64,000 bases of DNA from NCBI GenBank assembly GCA_028023455.1, contig JAQFVV010012442.1, positions 1,956,903 to 2,020,902 of the forward strand. The letters run 5' to 3'. The notes under the pieces were generated by a model. That model made no database searches and had not been told where the DNA came from. It saw only the letters and a program-made list of their open reading frames with translations. Both the position numbers and the translations under genes were made by a program. The DNA comes from Epiperipatus broadwayi. Its lineage: Eukaryota > Onychophora > Udeonychophora > Euonychophora > Peripatidae. Of the stretch, positions 12,444 through 25,085 are shown piece by piece (the first letter of the stretch is position 1; each line of letters starts with the position of its first letter).

Positions 12444-13035
12444 GTAAGAGGAATCAATTCTCCACAAAGATTATTGGCAATAAACAATTGGATAAAACAA
12501 TATAATCAATACTTTAATTAATCTGTTTTCCACACAATTATTTAAAATTAATCAATTATATCCTATCTCCATAGTTCTGTTCATTAAAATAAATTATAGC
12601 TTCCCCTCAACAATTTAAAACTTATTTCAATGACACCATTACCAATCAAAACTGTAGAATCGATTATAAAAGACAAAATTCAACTGACTCTCCTCACATA
12701 TATATCACAATAAGTAATTGCCAAAAAGGGTTTTCCACAACAACAGAAATCATGCTACAAATGCTAGTAATGGATCAAATAATAACTTAAGAAAGAATGA
12801 ACCTTTGACTATTCAATTAGACCACTCAACAGTATTTGACTTTGTTCTAATAGATAAACTATTATTATTATTATTAAAACTCTTTACATTCCTACTCCAT
12901 TATTATACATTATTGCAAATTTTCTGATTAACAAAGAAATTCATATCAGCCTCAATGGCAAAAAATCACCAGGTTTCTATCCACATAACTCTATTCCTCA
13001 AGGATCACCACTTAACTAATTACTTTTATTACTTA

Positions 13036-13806
13036 TATTATCCCAGCACTCTGATCAAAAGCCTTTTGTAAATCCATATAAAAATCTTCTATAACTTCAT
13101 CACTATCAGAACTTATTGGGACATAAACCTGAATTATCTGCATTTGGTATCTGCTATTAAGTTGTAAAACTAATCTTGCCACTCTGTCCAATACACCATC
13201 AATCTCCACAATGTTATTCTTCCATTTTTTATTGATAATGAATCCTACTCCACTTGTATTTCCAATATTTGTGCTTTTATAGTAAAGTACATGTCCACTT
13301 TTTAAATCAATTGTTTCTTTACTTTTTCTTCTAACATCACAAAGTCCAATAATGTCCCATTTATTTCAAGACAGTTCTTTTCCTAATTCTTGCAATCTTC
13401 CTTCTTTTGAAATGATCTGCAGTTGTAAGTACCTAAATAAAAAGTCATCATCAAATGGCAACCTGAGTCCACAATCAGGGGATTCTTAGCACCCTCCACT
13501 TTTGGCCACCAACCACTGCCTTAGTTGGTGACTTTACAGCCTCTTGGGAATAAGGCCATGATTACTTTTTGTCTGTCATGATTGTATACATTGGAAAAAT
13601 ATTCTTAAACTTGGAGATAGAAAACCAATAAACTCACCACACTGTCTAATGCATGTTGGTGAGCAGACCATTCATGTTCATGTACTATATGAATAATCAC
13701 ATAGTAATAATAGCTGCAATGATAAGAACGTATGGAGTGGACATTAGGAATTTGCCCTGCTTGGTTCCTTTAAGGCCTCCAAGAGGAATCAAAGGGTCTC
13801 ATTTCA
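13036..13806 (-). pseudogene. RTE-like LINE endonuclease (EEP) fragment with 5' leader
   Basis: Minus-strand fragment whose leader (13,806 to about 13,515) leads into GTYNCRS at 13,433-13,413, the EEP start. After one frameshift it continues in good register as WDIIGLCDVRRKSKETIDL, then SGHVLYYKSTNIGNTSGVGF, INKKWKNNIVEIDGVLDRVA and QVYVPISSDSDE. These match the phosphoesterase fold of RTE/BovB-type endonucleases, including GL.EVRR and the later QVY.P motif. There is a stop just before the NKWDIIGL segment. It is cut off at about 13,036, before the catalytic D-x-N and SDH motifs. Such fragments are often mis-annotated as craniofacial development protein 2-like. Confidence 0.85.
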
Positions 13807-13830
13807 GTTAATAGCAAACTTCTTTCTGCA

Positions 13831-13832
<2 letters not shown>

Positions 13833-13888
<56 letters not shown>

Positions 13889-13918
13889 TAAATAATAATA
13901 TATATATATATATATATT
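13833..13918. repeat. (TA)n with A-rich interruption
   Basis: (TA)n 13,833-13,882 and 13,898-13,917 around a short AAATATAAATAATAA core, just beyond the RTE leader. Confidence 0.93.
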
Positions 13919-16900
13919 GTAATGGGCTGGTGGATTCCAGAAGAGATAGGGGGAGTGCATCTTACTATGGTCAGTCTTTGGAAAGGATGCAAGAAATTAC
14001 ACGATGAAATACATAACCTATGATTTTACCCACTTTCAATAGACTAGCTCTACCTATTTTTATTAACTTAGATACAATTTGGGTCAGTTCATCCAATTCT
14101 CACTCCTTTCTAGCCATGTTATACCACAGTATTCGAACTCAGGGAGTAATTGCCTGAGCTCTCTTATCAGGAAAGGAGATCACACTAATAGTAGTTATTG
14201 CACCTCTATATTGTGATAATTAATTACCAAAAATCAATTAAGCATAAAATATATAAAAAATATGTATGTGCAGTATAAGTATATATGTATTAAAAGTTGT
14301 AATAAATGACTTAAATATGTATATGTATTTTCTCTATCATAGTAATAATATTAATAGGTGTAAAACTAAATAAGATAATAATGTTTATAACAGGTATGTG
14401 AATAATGAAGAACTATAAAGCTGATGGTGGATATTGAAATAATGATGAGTTAGAGACCAGATTAATATAAAGAATTATATAAACATTTATTGATTAACAA
14501 AAAAAATATAAAATATGAATAACAATTAAATCTGATACATGTAATTTATTTTGTCAAGGATGAATTTCTATCATATCAATATTTATAATGATATTAATAA
14601 AAATAAAATCCTTGCCCTAAACCCCATGGTAGAAGTTCATCTACTTGACTAATTATTTACAACAACGGATATGTAAAATCATAATATGTATATGTGATTT
14701 TGATTTTAGCTGGCTAATTTAAAATATGTATATAAACATAGCAACAACAAAAAATATCTTTGTTATCCATATAAATCAATGGTTATAAATCATTGATTTA
14801 TAAAAGCAATACAAAAGTAAGCTTAATTAATAATAAATAAAATAAAAATCTATCATTGTGTTTTCTTACTATGAGATAATATTAAAATTTCTTACCTCTT
14901 AATTTCCTATATGTTGTCAAAAGTCAGTCAGATGGGGAGGTCAAAATTATTATTTTTTTTATTCTTTATACAATTACAGATAATAAAATATATATATTTA
15001 AATCTAATTTTTCTCCCCCTTATTACTCTCATCAGAGTTTCTCCAAAATTATACACATTAGTTTCCATTTGTAGAAATGAAAATAATACATAAAATTAAC
15101 AATAGACAAAATATTAAAACAAAAATGACAATACTTATCCCATTATGTTAATTAAAGTTTGACGAGTCTGCTGGAAACCGTTTATTTGCTAAACAAATTC
15201 ATATGAATGAAGATGAAGTTCTGCTCCCATGAAGAATAGAAATTTCTTCTCTGGGTCAAAAATAATAATGTTCTCCAATTATCCTGTCTTGGATTTGGTT
15301 AGGCATTTTATTTAAAGCAAAGATGGTTTTCAAATTTCCTTTAAATGGGCAGGTAAAGTCTTTAAACTTTCAAGGCTTTATTGATGATGTATTATTACTC
15401 CATGTTACAAACTTTTCAGCAAGCAATCATGATATAAAAATAATATATATTTATTGATTCATTTGCTTCTCAAGATTTCAATGTCGATATTATTATATAT
15501 CAAAACAATTAATTATTGAATATTACTGCAACACATAAATTTAGCTAAAATTTGTCTAATTAGCAAATAATTTAAATCTTCTTACTTTCAAATTATTTCT
15601 TTCTCTTCAAACAATTGTTTTAAAATTTCAGCTTTTGATCATTTTGATTAACATTTTAAATATATATATATATTTAAATTTGAACATTCACATCCATTTT
15701 GTATTCGAATTTATTTTTAAGCAGAAAAAAAATATTGTTCTATCTTGGAATGCAGAAGACAGTATAACATTTAATACTGCATTGTAGGTCGCGTGAAGTT
15801 TTTTTAAGCATTTTAACCTTGTCATTTCCTATTGTTTAACAGACATAATATAAATAAATGGGATTATAAATAAAAAAAGTAATTTATAAATATTTTAAAT
15901 CTCATTTCTACAAATGGTTGCTATGTGTTTAGATTTTAATTCAGTCATTGTTTTTTTTTAGGTTTATGTGTAAGTTTTTTGGTATAGTTCTCCCCAGTTA
16001 GTATCATATAATATGTTTTATTCAGTGTTAATGTACCTATCTGTTTTCCCTATTAATTTATTGGCTTTTATTACTTCTTTAGAAATAAAAAGATGTTTAT
16101 ACACATGTATATGTTGGAAAGAAAAAAAATGTTAATATGACAATTTGCTTGGCAATTTATTGGTTAAGCAAATATGTTATGAGGCTCCAATTGGTAGAAT
16201 GTCTTAAATAACTGGATGGTGTGGCAGGTTGTAGTTCATCATCACAATATATATATATATAACCATTAAACAAATAATTTATTACATAAGACATATGGAT
16301 GTCCTAATCATCCTTATATATATATATATATTGTAACCCTGTACTTTGTACATTGGTTCTTGTACAAGCTAATTTAAAGGTAGTAGTCCATATTGGTTAA
16401 TGTTACAAAAAATAGTAAGTAATAAATAATATTTAGCTATTTAGTGCCTTCAACCAAAATTGCAATCCATAAAGCCATTTGCTTAAATTAATATTTTAAG
16501 GTCAGAAGAAAAGCTTGTTAAGTTAGATTGGGTTATAATAGGATGTATTATAATAGAATTAATTAGTAATTTTAAAATGTATTAGCTATTAAAGATAGGT
16601 ATTTTCAATAAGTAAAGTTGTCAAGACAGTTTAGCTTAAATAAATTCAATTGTCATAGTTAAATAAAAATTTTAAAGGCAGTTGTTTAAATTAGCCTCAA
16701 TTTAATGTTAAAGTAGTTTAAAAATAAGGAACTCGCTAACTTCCTTGTTTAGATGTGTGCTCTTGTATGTTTTCGCTTGTATGCATTTGATAATTACTTG
16801 GTTATAATTACTAAATGATATAATTCTAAAACTTAAATTTTCCATGTTAAAATATTATCAAAAAAATATACAAAATAAAGGGTTAATTTTATTAATTTAT

Positions 16901-17052
16901 TGAATTTATTTTGTCATTAAAAAAAATGAAAGAAAGGATTATTTTATTTAAGAATAGAATAATTATTTAAAACATTTTTTTTTTTATGTTTAAGTTTCAT
17001 TAATTAATAAGTTATAGAGTCTCTCTTTCATTCAGACAGTTACAGCATGTAA
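13919..17052. other. Non-coding AT-rich stretch
   Basis: Searched on both strands. No RT, endonuclease or splice-supported exon was seen. Minor (TA)n lies at about 16,244-16,261 and 16,316-16,332. The open frame at 14,911-15,093 is a low-complexity Phe/Leu run and is not proposed as a gene. Confidence 0.5.
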
Positions 17053-18437
17053 TTTTTTTTTTTTTTTTTTTTTTTTTGGTTTGAGTAGATAAGAGTGACA
17101 TAATAGTTATTAATTAAAAGTAAAAGTCAATTAAACATTTTAAAACCCATGTGTCCCTTCTAAAAAGGAGTGACTAAATTTGAGTGACTAAGGGTTTTTT
17201 CTATAAAAACAGTTGATCATCATCATAAGTGGTGACACTTACAACTTGGTCAACAGCTGCTTAATTCCTGTACTCATTTCCAGAAGTGTGTAATTTTTTT
17301 TAATTATTTTTTTTTTCCTCTTGAGCAAAAGTTTTAAGATTTATTTAAATTTCAAAACCATTAATAATGTGCTGAGAAAAATAAAAGGTAAAACTGTCTT
17401 TTATATTATCCTTCAATGTTTGGATGTTCAACTTTATTACTTAAAATGTCTCGAAACACTAAACCAACTCTTCAATGTAAATTTCTTGGTTTTTGTTTAA
17501 CTTTAAATTGCATAATATTTCAGGTGATATGTTTCCAAAGATTTATTCATAATTTCATGTCGAACTTTATACTAATCCACTTTTGTTGCACCTATTATTA
17601 TTGTAAAAGAAAGAACAAGTCAAAGTTTAGAAAAGAGCTTATTTTAATATTAACTTAAGAAAATTATATGTATCATTTTACTGACATTTCTAATAAGATA
17701 GACTATTTGAAGAAAAAAGTTATGTTTCCTGTTAAATATTTTGATATTATGTTTATTAACTTTAAGAAGAAAAGGAAAGAATTAATTATACAATTATATG
17801 AAAATAAACTGTTCTTTTGCACTAGAGATACTGCTAAGATATATTTGTTTTCTGTCTTGAATTAATGCTATTAAAAACTTATTACCTGCAGAAAACCTGA
17901 AATTGACTTTTATTTATTATTGTTATGTTATATTATAAAAATGTAAAAATAATTGTCTATGCTTCGTTGTCGCCTATAATGTTGAAGGTATAATATTTTA
18001 TCAAGATACGAATGGATGGAACTTTAAGAAAGGAAATGTGTTTAATTAAATGTTACTTAAAAAAAATACTTTAAAAGAAATTTATTAACTTTAATTACCT
18101 AGAATTGACTTTTATTGTTGCTTCATGAAAACTTATATATATATGCTTATTAAAAATTATGTAAAAACTACAGATGTATTATTTTGCTTTTATTCAAAAC
18201 TATGAATCCGGAAAGGAAAATGAAAATTCTATGAAATGAATAGCGCTATATTTTGACGTCGTTAAATAAATATGTTCCAAAAATATTATTATATTGGCCA
18301 ACTTCTATGAACTACCACTAATTTATAATATATTATTAGAATTAAGAACTTTAATATTTATTTGCTATTAGTATTATTGTGCTTACTAGAATTCCATTTG
18401 CCATATTTTAAAAACTTTTTTTTTCGTTGACACACAG
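17053..18437. other. Poly-T and AT-rich stretch with two short open frames
   Basis: Starts with a 25-nt T run (17,053-17,077). Two plus-strand frames, 17,416-17,658 and 17,668-17,865, follow each other closely. The second reads YHFTDISNKIDYLKKKVMFP, but both are Phe/Ile/Lys-rich and match nothing I know. They could be a decayed coding segment or chance. Confidence 0.4.
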
Positions 18438-18487
18438 TACATTTCCCTACATGGACAAGCTGCCGGAGAAGGACTTTTATACCCCCA
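18438..18487 (+). CDS. Candidate 50-bp micro-exon
   Basis: A GC-rich island in AT-rich DNA, preceded by a T-rich tract ending TTGACACACAG and followed by A|GTAAAC. One frame reads TFPYMDKLPEKDFYTP. A second frame is also open into the next candidate exon at 18,638. The splice pair, base composition and phase agreement support an exon; the short length and unknown family limit confidence. Confidence 0.35.
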
Positions 18488-18637
18488 GTAAACCACAATG
18501 GAAAATTTCCATTAAATAGACTAATGTGTTTTGTTTTTAAATATATATTTGACTGTCTTTTTGGGTTATAAATATTAATTATGATATTATTATAATTTCA
18601 CATGTCAAAGTAATTGTATTGCCATTATTTTGTTTAG

Positions 18638-18679
18638 GGGTTTATGCTAGAATGTGTTGGGATGTCCACACATTTTCAG
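18638..18679 (+). CDS. Candidate 42-bp micro-exon
   Basis: Bounded by a good acceptor (CCATTATTTTGTTTAG) and a strong donor (TTTTCAG|GTAATT). It is open in the two frames that connect with the candidate exon at 18,438-18,487. The spliced product would continue ...YTP-R-VYARMCWDVHTFS in one phase or GFMLECVGMSTHFQ in the other. No further exon was identified with confidence. Confidence 0.38.
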
Positions 18680-20780
18680 GTAATTTTTTATATCTATTAT
18701 GTGCTGGTTTTTAATTCCATTCGCAAAGTATATTATCAGTAAGGGATATTCATCTCTTTCACTTATTTTCTATTTTAAGATTTTGAGTGTTTCAGTCATT
18801 CAGTAGTTAAACAGTGCTTAAATATTTGCTGGAAGTCTAGTATTTTTTAATAATTATTATAGCAGAATAGTTTACAGTTATATATCAGTTAATTACAAAT
18901 CTAATTATTTTAGAGTGCCATACTTTATTTTTCATTATGTCCACTTATTCATTTAATTTATATGCTATATTTTATATGTGTGTGTATTTCTATTATCCAT
19001 TGCCCAAATTTATGTGCTTTTAGTCTTAAATAATTTAATAGTCGTTTGACAAACTGCTATTGCTGGTTTCAGAGGTTGCTCATTGTTTGATAATTTTATG
19101 TGTATATTAAATTAGTTATCTTTAGTGTAAGTTGTGATCTTTTCATTGTTTGTTTGTATGAGGTGTCTGCCTTAAAAATTAGGCTTATATATTATAATCT
19201 TTTATTGTGCCTGCATGGAATTGAGAGATTCTCCCCATGGCTTATAGTTATTCCATGAGTTTGATAGTGTTTTATATCTCTTGTGATATTGATCATTTTG
19301 TTGTTATTGAAGAGGATCATTTATATTTGGTGTGTTTTCCCATATTTTCCTGATGCACTGTGACAGAGTCTAGGCATGCTCTCTTTTTTGCCTCAAAGAT
19401 AGGCATTTGGAAGCCTACATTCTTTTGATATTTTCTTGTTCTGTGAAGCTTTGTTGTGCCTATCACTCATGATGAAATTTATATGTTCCACCATAGTAGG
19501 TGAGGTAGTATTTGTATTTAAATTGACATGGCAATGATTAGTAAGTTTTGAAGAGTTAGTTCTTCAGGTTGCATTATGTACAATGCTTAGTAGTAAATGG
19601 CAATGTCTGTATTGTGTTGCTGAGTCAATTGGCCAGCCACAAGTAAACTAGCAATAGATTATATTTGTATGTATTTAATATCTAGCACTTGGCATTTGGC
19701 TGATATATGCATGATATGTTTGCTGTATGTCCATTTGGATCACCTCACTGATGGATTTGTAAGTTCTTTGGTATTTAAAATATTATTATTATTAGAATGT
19801 GCACAGTAATTTAGTATGATTTATGTGTGACTTCTGGTAAATGGCCCATTTTTATTTAAAAAGTAATGTAGAAACTTAGATTCATATCAGGAAATCTTTG
19901 TTAAGTTGATTGCATTCTTCAAATATTAATATTTTCACCAGCTTGTTAGTTCAAATTTAGTTAATGCATAGTGCCAGATTTATATAATTGCCTATATATA
20001 ATATTCATTGATACTGTATTAGTTTAATTTCTACAAAATTAGTCAATAACAATTTAGCTAAATAGTGTGTTAAATTGCCTTTCAAGCCTATAAATTACTT
20101 GACAAATATAAATGTTTGAGTTATATGATAGTTCAGCTTAGTCCAGCTAAAACTTTTGGTGTCATTTCTTTAAAATTTCAATATGCTTAAAAAGTACATC
20201 AAACTAGTTTGAGATGACTTAATTTCATTTATAAATTAGTTTTTGTAGGAATGTTTGTGTCAAACCCACTTATTGGTCCTGTAGTTAATCCTTATGATAA
20301 CTAATAGTAAAGGCTTGGATGTGCTTATGTGTCAACTGATAAAAAAATGTATAATGACATTTGTAACAGCACTTGTAGCAGCAAGGAGTTCTGAGTATTA
20401 TCTGTAAAATACAAAAAAGAAAACTTGTACATAATATTTATGTTTGACATTTAATGTTTAATAAACTAAATTATTTTATTATTAAAGTATGCAGTTTCTG
20501 TTTTTCTTTTCTATATGTCAATTGTTTTGGGTTCACATACAAATCTCCATATATCTAATAGAATTATTGACTTCATCAATTGCAAAGTTTATAATGTCAC
20601 AGTTCTGATTTCTGTCAGATAAATTTTGGGTAACAAATAATCTAAATTTTCAGTTCCAAAAACTTGCTATATTTAATAAAAATCTTTTGTGAAGTGTTTC
20701 AATTCCAAAAAATGAAATGTTATATAAGAATAATTAGAATTGAATATTGTAAGTATCCACTCAAAATTGATAATTTAGGT
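18680..20780. other. Non-coding, T-rich stretch
   Basis: T-rich on the plus strand and TTATTTATTTG-like in texture, as expected of intron or intergenic DNA. No repeat family or coding exon was supported. Confidence 0.5.
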
Positions 20781-20993
20781 TTATATTATTCTAGCTATTC
20801 CGACTGCATAAATTTCATAGACCACTCCATTATGGTGTGAATATACAAATTGTGTACTTGATACTTTAATTTGAGTTGTCTGTGGGATGATGGAAGGATA
20901 TAAAATGTACCCTTTTTCTTCTATTATTTTTGCATGATGTCCTGAATAAATGGCTATAGTTATTCTGAATTTTAAAATATTTACTTTTGCCAT
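20781..20993 (-). CDS. Short open frame, possible last exon
   Basis: A 70-codon frame on the minus strand. After a candidate acceptor (ATTTTAAAATTCAG, about 20,958) it reads GHHAKIIEEKGYILYPSIIP and QFVYSHHNGVVYEIYAVGIA, then stops at TAA. The composition is more protein-like than its neighbours, but I do not recognise it. It shares strand with the exons at 23.2 and 6.3 kb; a link is not shown, and the acceptor phase does not fit a direct join to the 23.2 kb exon. Confidence 0.28.
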   Translation of the reverse strand: MAKVNILKFRITIAIYSGHHAKIIEEKGYILYPSIIPQTTQIKVSSTQFVYSHHNGVVYEIYAVGIARII

Positions 20994-21239
20994 TATTTAG
21001 CAAATGAGATACTTTCATTCTGTAATTGTTTCTCTTTTTAAGTATATGTTAGGAAGCATCCTCTTGTAAGAAAAATGTATGCCTCCTAGAGCCTCCCAGG
21101 ATATCATTCATACATTGCAACCTATGATTATAGAAGAAATCTCCAAAGTGCTTAAAACCCTGAGATCATTATCAGCTTTAGTATTCCTTTCTTTATTGTA
21201 ACTGCCACTGAGCAAAAGCCCATTCTGTAAGAGTCTCTC

Positions 21240-21790
21240 TATTATTATTATCCCTCTTCATCACTTCATCATCATCCACTTGTTTTGACATCACCCTATT
21301 CACCTTTCTCATCATTTTCTCTTTATCCTTCAGTATCCATTGTCATTCACCATCCCTTCACACTTCCTTCATCCATCCACATAGGTTACAATTGGTGCCA
21401 CAATGTGGTGGCCTGATTGGTTAAGGGTCAGTTAATTATAGAACTGGTATTTTAGCATCCAATGTATTATGTTTCACTGATGATGGTGATAGTATAAGTT
21501 TACAATTGGCACTATCTTCATTGCTTTTCTCATCATCATATCCCCCTTCTTTGTATTCCTCCCCCTGTCTGCCATTCCCATTTTCACAATCTTTATAATC
21601 ATCATTTTCTCCCTATCCTTCTGTGCCCATTGGCATTCACAATCCCTTCACCCTTCCTTCATCCATCCTTGTAGTTACAATTGGCTCCCAATGTTTGGAG
21701 TCTGATAGATACATTGTGGAATCAGTAGATGCATTGTGGCCTGGTGGTCATATTTTAGGATTGATAGGCACACGTTTGGTCACAGTGATG
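21240..21790. repeat. Imperfect ~300-bp tandem duplication
   Basis: Two diverged copies (about 21,240-21,480 and 21,530-21,790) share blocks such as CCCTTCACNCTTCCTTCATC and GTTACAATTGGNNCC in the same order, about 300 bp apart. It is pyrimidine-rich with scattered TCATCATC. No coding role is evident. Confidence 0.7.
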
Positions 21791-21799
21791 ATGATTATA

Positions 21800-23186
21800 G
21801 AGTATATATATATTATAATGATCGAAATGAAAACGAAGATCGAATCTAACCGCAAAAACAATATCTGCAACTATCAGGGCGCCATCTAGGCATTTGAGCC
21901 TAGAAAAATTTATAAAGTAGGCAGATACGTGCTGTTAAGATTCCACTTTATTTAAATATTCCGACCATTAGCCCAAGTCACTAGCTCAGCGGAGACGCAG
22001 AGATAAAAATCTATAAATTTTATATCTTAAATATAAAAGAATAAAAGCCACTGCCAGAAATTAACACATAAAAATATTTATTTATGCACATATAAAATAA
22101 TATTTAAATTTTGAGGAACAAATTTAACGTTTATATTTTTATATTGATCTTTAATTCTAAATTTAAGTAGATTGCAAATAATGAGTTTACTATTTATTTA
22201 GCTAGTCAAGTATGAATAGACTACATAGATCTGCATTTGAAAAGAAAATATTATTCCCTGATTTAACCTTAGGCCACAAATTTCGCAACCAAACTGGCGC
22301 CAATCCATCTGATACATACATGTATTCAATGTAGCATAATACGACAACACAAAATACTATACTGTCAGGAAAGTACATCTGAACAATAAGTAGAAATAGA
22401 GAAGACATTGACTCTCCACCAACAGGAATGTGACATCTGTTGGCAAGTAGAACAATAAACAAAAACCTCCATAGGAATGGACTGCGGTCTTCTGCCGACT
22501 TACAAACCCATCCATAGGCAAACAGAGGGTGTGTGGCGTATATCTATAATCCTGCCCGTAGCGGACCTCATACTACATCTACTAATTACACAAATATATC
22601 CAATCCATTGAACCAATTCAACTATGAAATGAATAACCTAAGATTACCCTCCCTTAATATAACTTTACAAAACTATATAGCCATTCACGCCCGACTTAAA
22701 TTTAACATTTAAATACGTTCGCACAAATGCATTTTATAAAATTTGTTTTAAAATGTTGAGTACAGATCAGCTGCACAGATTCCACAGTCAAAACATTCCA
22801 AATTAAACACAACCGATCAAAATACAAAGTCATCGATAAACGTCACTTGCATAGGGAATATACAAATCCCATTAGCATTCATCGTAAGATGCTTGCAGTG
22901 ATATCGTTGACATATATTCTAATCGAATGTGAAAACCACAACATTATCAACCGCTAACGAATCTATGCAACGTCCATACCCAACCTAAATTTCATCATTT
23001 AAAATTTAAACAATAAACAATTTATACAATAAGAAAAAAAAATGGAAATGATTTTTATCAATCGGAAAACATATAAAATTAAACATTATTAATTTGATTT
23101 TAAACTTAAAAGTCAGATAGAAGTTCATAAACTTGAACGAAAGTTCTTAGTTATTTTTAAATTTAGAGTTCATGTCAATATAGCAT
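21800..23186. other. Unique-looking sequence downstream of the minus-strand first exon
   Basis: Somewhat richer in GC than the flanks, with no TE signature. A minus-strand 86-codon frame at 22,202-22,462 is hydrophobic at its start (MFIVLLANRCHIPVGGESMS) but lacks convincing splice sites. This would be the first intron of the gene starting at 23.38 kb if that gene is real. Confidence 0.4.
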
Positions 23187-23188
23187 AC

Positions 23189-23381
23189 AGTAGAAGAGTC
23201 CAGGTTCCCGTTGGCAATTCCCACGGCGTCTCCATTGGAAGAAAATGTTCTGGAGGTAGCATTAGCTGGTTCCATTCTGGTATCACAGACTTTTCATTTT
23301 ATTTTTTTTTAAACAAACAAAAAAATGAGAGAGAACGGCAAGTGCGTCTTACCGTTGTCATCAAATCAAGTTGGAAAAACT
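23189..23381 (-). CDS. First exon of an unrecognised gene: 5' UTR plus 29-codon N-terminus
   Basis: On the minus strand a predicted start site at 23,381 (TCAGTT initiator) is followed by a 106-nt leader and ATG at 23,275-23,273 in a good context (AGAATGG). The coding part reads MEPANATSRTFSSNGDAVGI and then ANGNLDSST before a possible donor ACT|GTATGC (GT at 23,188-23,187), phase 0. Without splicing the frame ends 12 codons later. The GC content and balanced composition contrast with the AT-rich flanks. An alternative donor ACG|GTAAGA at 23,353-23,351 would instead make a 29-nt non-coding first exon. The product is unknown. Confidence 0.45.
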
Positions 23382-23492
23382 GACTGGCATTCAATATTTT
23401 TTCTTTTTATAGTCCTCCTATGGATTCCATGAACAAAAACATCACTGTTCTGTTTTTTCGTTATGGTCTGGGCCTTTATTTGCTTCCATTGG
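23381..23492 (-). promoter_or_regulatory. Core promoter: CCAAT, TATA and initiator
   Basis: Read on the minus strand: TGACCAATGG (ATTGG on plus at 23,488-23,492), TATAAAAAG beginning at 23,411, and TCAGTTTT with its A at 23,381. TATA to initiator distance is 30 bp, the classical spacing, and CCAAT lies about 110 bp upstream. This is the best-formed polymerase II promoter in the window. Confidence 0.55.
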
Positions 23493-23999
23493 TCAAGCTA
23501 AAATCTCTTTCTTCTCTTATCTAACCTTTCATCTGACCTTTTAATTAAACAGCTTTTAGATAATTAATAAACAATCATTTCCATTTACAGATTACAGGAA
23601 TTAATTAATACCTGTTTTTATTTTAACTTACGTTATTTTTTTATTAAAATATTTTTATATTTCAATCTTGTATTTTTTTATTAAAAAAAATACGTTCAAA
23701 TACTTTTTTTTTTTGTTTATGAAAAAAATATTTTTAAAGTTTAGCATCTGTGCGAATATATATATATGTTTAACAAACATTTTAATTTTAGCGTTTAGTT
23801 TTTTCCTTTTATTTGCGAACTTTTTAGTTTTTATTTTAAATTAATGTAATGACATATTTATATATCGTTACAATATACACACACACACACCTAAACTTAT
23901 TTCATTCTTGGAGGAATATACCAAAGAATTATCTTAAACTTTTTTAAAAAACACATCAACTTCATGGAAAATTCTAACAAGGAATAAAATTAAATCTTC
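23493..23999. other. Upstream flank, AT-rich
   Basis: No coding signal. It contains long T and A runs (23,635-23,735), a short (TA)n at about 23,757-23,767 and (CA)n at about 23,876-23,890. Confidence 0.5.
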
Positions 24000-25085
24000 C
24001 TTTACTGCATCACCTTCAAAATTTCTGGTTTTTCCAATATATCAATCTAGTAATGCAATGAGAATTCAAATTCAGAACAATTTACTACCATCCATAGAAA
24101 CAATAACAAATTCATTATCCAAAAGATATATTTCTATCTATGCAAAAATATCATTAATAAACATGCCCATATACACTAAAATAAATTATTATATGCCTAT
24201 AATTAAATATACCAATTCATTCACTAATAAAATTAATTTGTTATGTACAAAACTAATATGGGCTAAAAAACAGTAGTCATAAGTATAAAAAATGTGCAAA
24301 AACTAGCTACCATTAATGAACATTCAGTTCATAGTATTCCTCCATTTTATCTCCAAAGAACAATAAAAAAAATCAGTAAAATTATCATTTCATACCCAAA
24401 TACTAAAATTTTTATTAAATCACACCATCAGTTACAACACTAATTGAAACAAAAATTTGCATAATATGATCAAATTCATATCAAATCACACTCATTCAAT
24501 TCTCTCCCTATTCAGCAATAAAATAAATTATTGACAAGTATATGAAGTTGCTCATAAACTAAAAGACACCAATATTCCTCAAACATTACTCACTTTTAAT
24601 AATAAACAAATAATTAAGATATTTAAATAATGGTATTTGGAACCAAAATACCTTCTATTCTCTCATTAAAATCAATATTGAGGTATGTCTCATCAATTTC
24701 TCCTGGATAAAGGAATAACATACAGTAATATTGATGCTCACAGTGCTATATGTCATGGAGAGGTAGAAACATTAAGACATTTATTTTTAACTGTCAAGCA
24801 TTAAAAACATTTTGAACAATCATAACCACAATTACAAAATCACCCAACCCTTTTCTTACTATACTAATTAATAATATTAAAAGAGGCATTTTTTCTAACA
24901 TAAGAATAACCATTATTATTCTTTTTACACTGTGGTTTTTAAGATGTCATTATTACAGTTAATCCAAAATTTTGAAAACTTACTTTATTATTTTACAATA
25001 AATCAGAACAGATAAAAATCAGAGATAAAGTTTTTGTCCCTTCTAATGTTTATGTAGGTATTTGTGTCGAATCACATTGCCCCAA
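24000..25085 (+). pseudogene. LINE ORF2 C-terminal fragment with RT zinc finger
   Basis: Broken plus-strand frames equivalent to the region after the RT palm of a non-LTR element. The diagnostic piece is CHGEVETLRHLF at 24,751-24,786, followed after a +1 shift by NCQALK. This fits the zf-RVT pattern C-x(1-2)-C/H-x-x-x-E-T-x-x-H-x-F-x-x-C. Upstream text includes VYEVAHKLKDTNIPQTLLTF. Stops and frameshifts show it is dead. It may be the 3' part of the LINE family seen at 7.6 and 11-13 kb. Confidence 0.65.

Larger units (their letters stand above)
11160..13033 (+). pseudogene. Decayed LINE: ORF1, endonuclease start and RT motifs
   Basis: A plus-strand non-LTR retrotransposon in three recognisable pieces. 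(1) Asn/Thr/Ser/Lys-rich ORF1-like debris spans 11,160-12,240. (2) An EEP endonuclease start at about 12,426 reads NLNQINVRGINSPQRLLAIN, the LN..NVRG signature of LINE endonucleases. (3) RT motifs: LDHSTVFDFVLIDKLL at 12,817-12,864, equivalent to LDLSKAFD, and after a frameshift IPQGSPLN at 12,993-13,016, equivalent to GxPQGSxLSP. Most of the endonuclease and the RT beyond motif B are missing, and many stops interrupt the frames. It ends against an RTE fragment in opposite orientation at about 13,036. Confidence 0.7.

Noticed and set aside
15026-15045. CTCTCATCAGAG as a hammerhead core on minus
   Set aside because: The following sequence cannot form stem II and lacks a properly placed GAAA.
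17416-17865. Two consecutive plus-strand frames as a small gene
   Set aside because: AT-driven composition, no promoter, splice sites or recognisable motif.
21474-21500. CACTGATGATGG as a hammerhead core on plus
   Set aside because: No stem II, GAAA or stem III follows.
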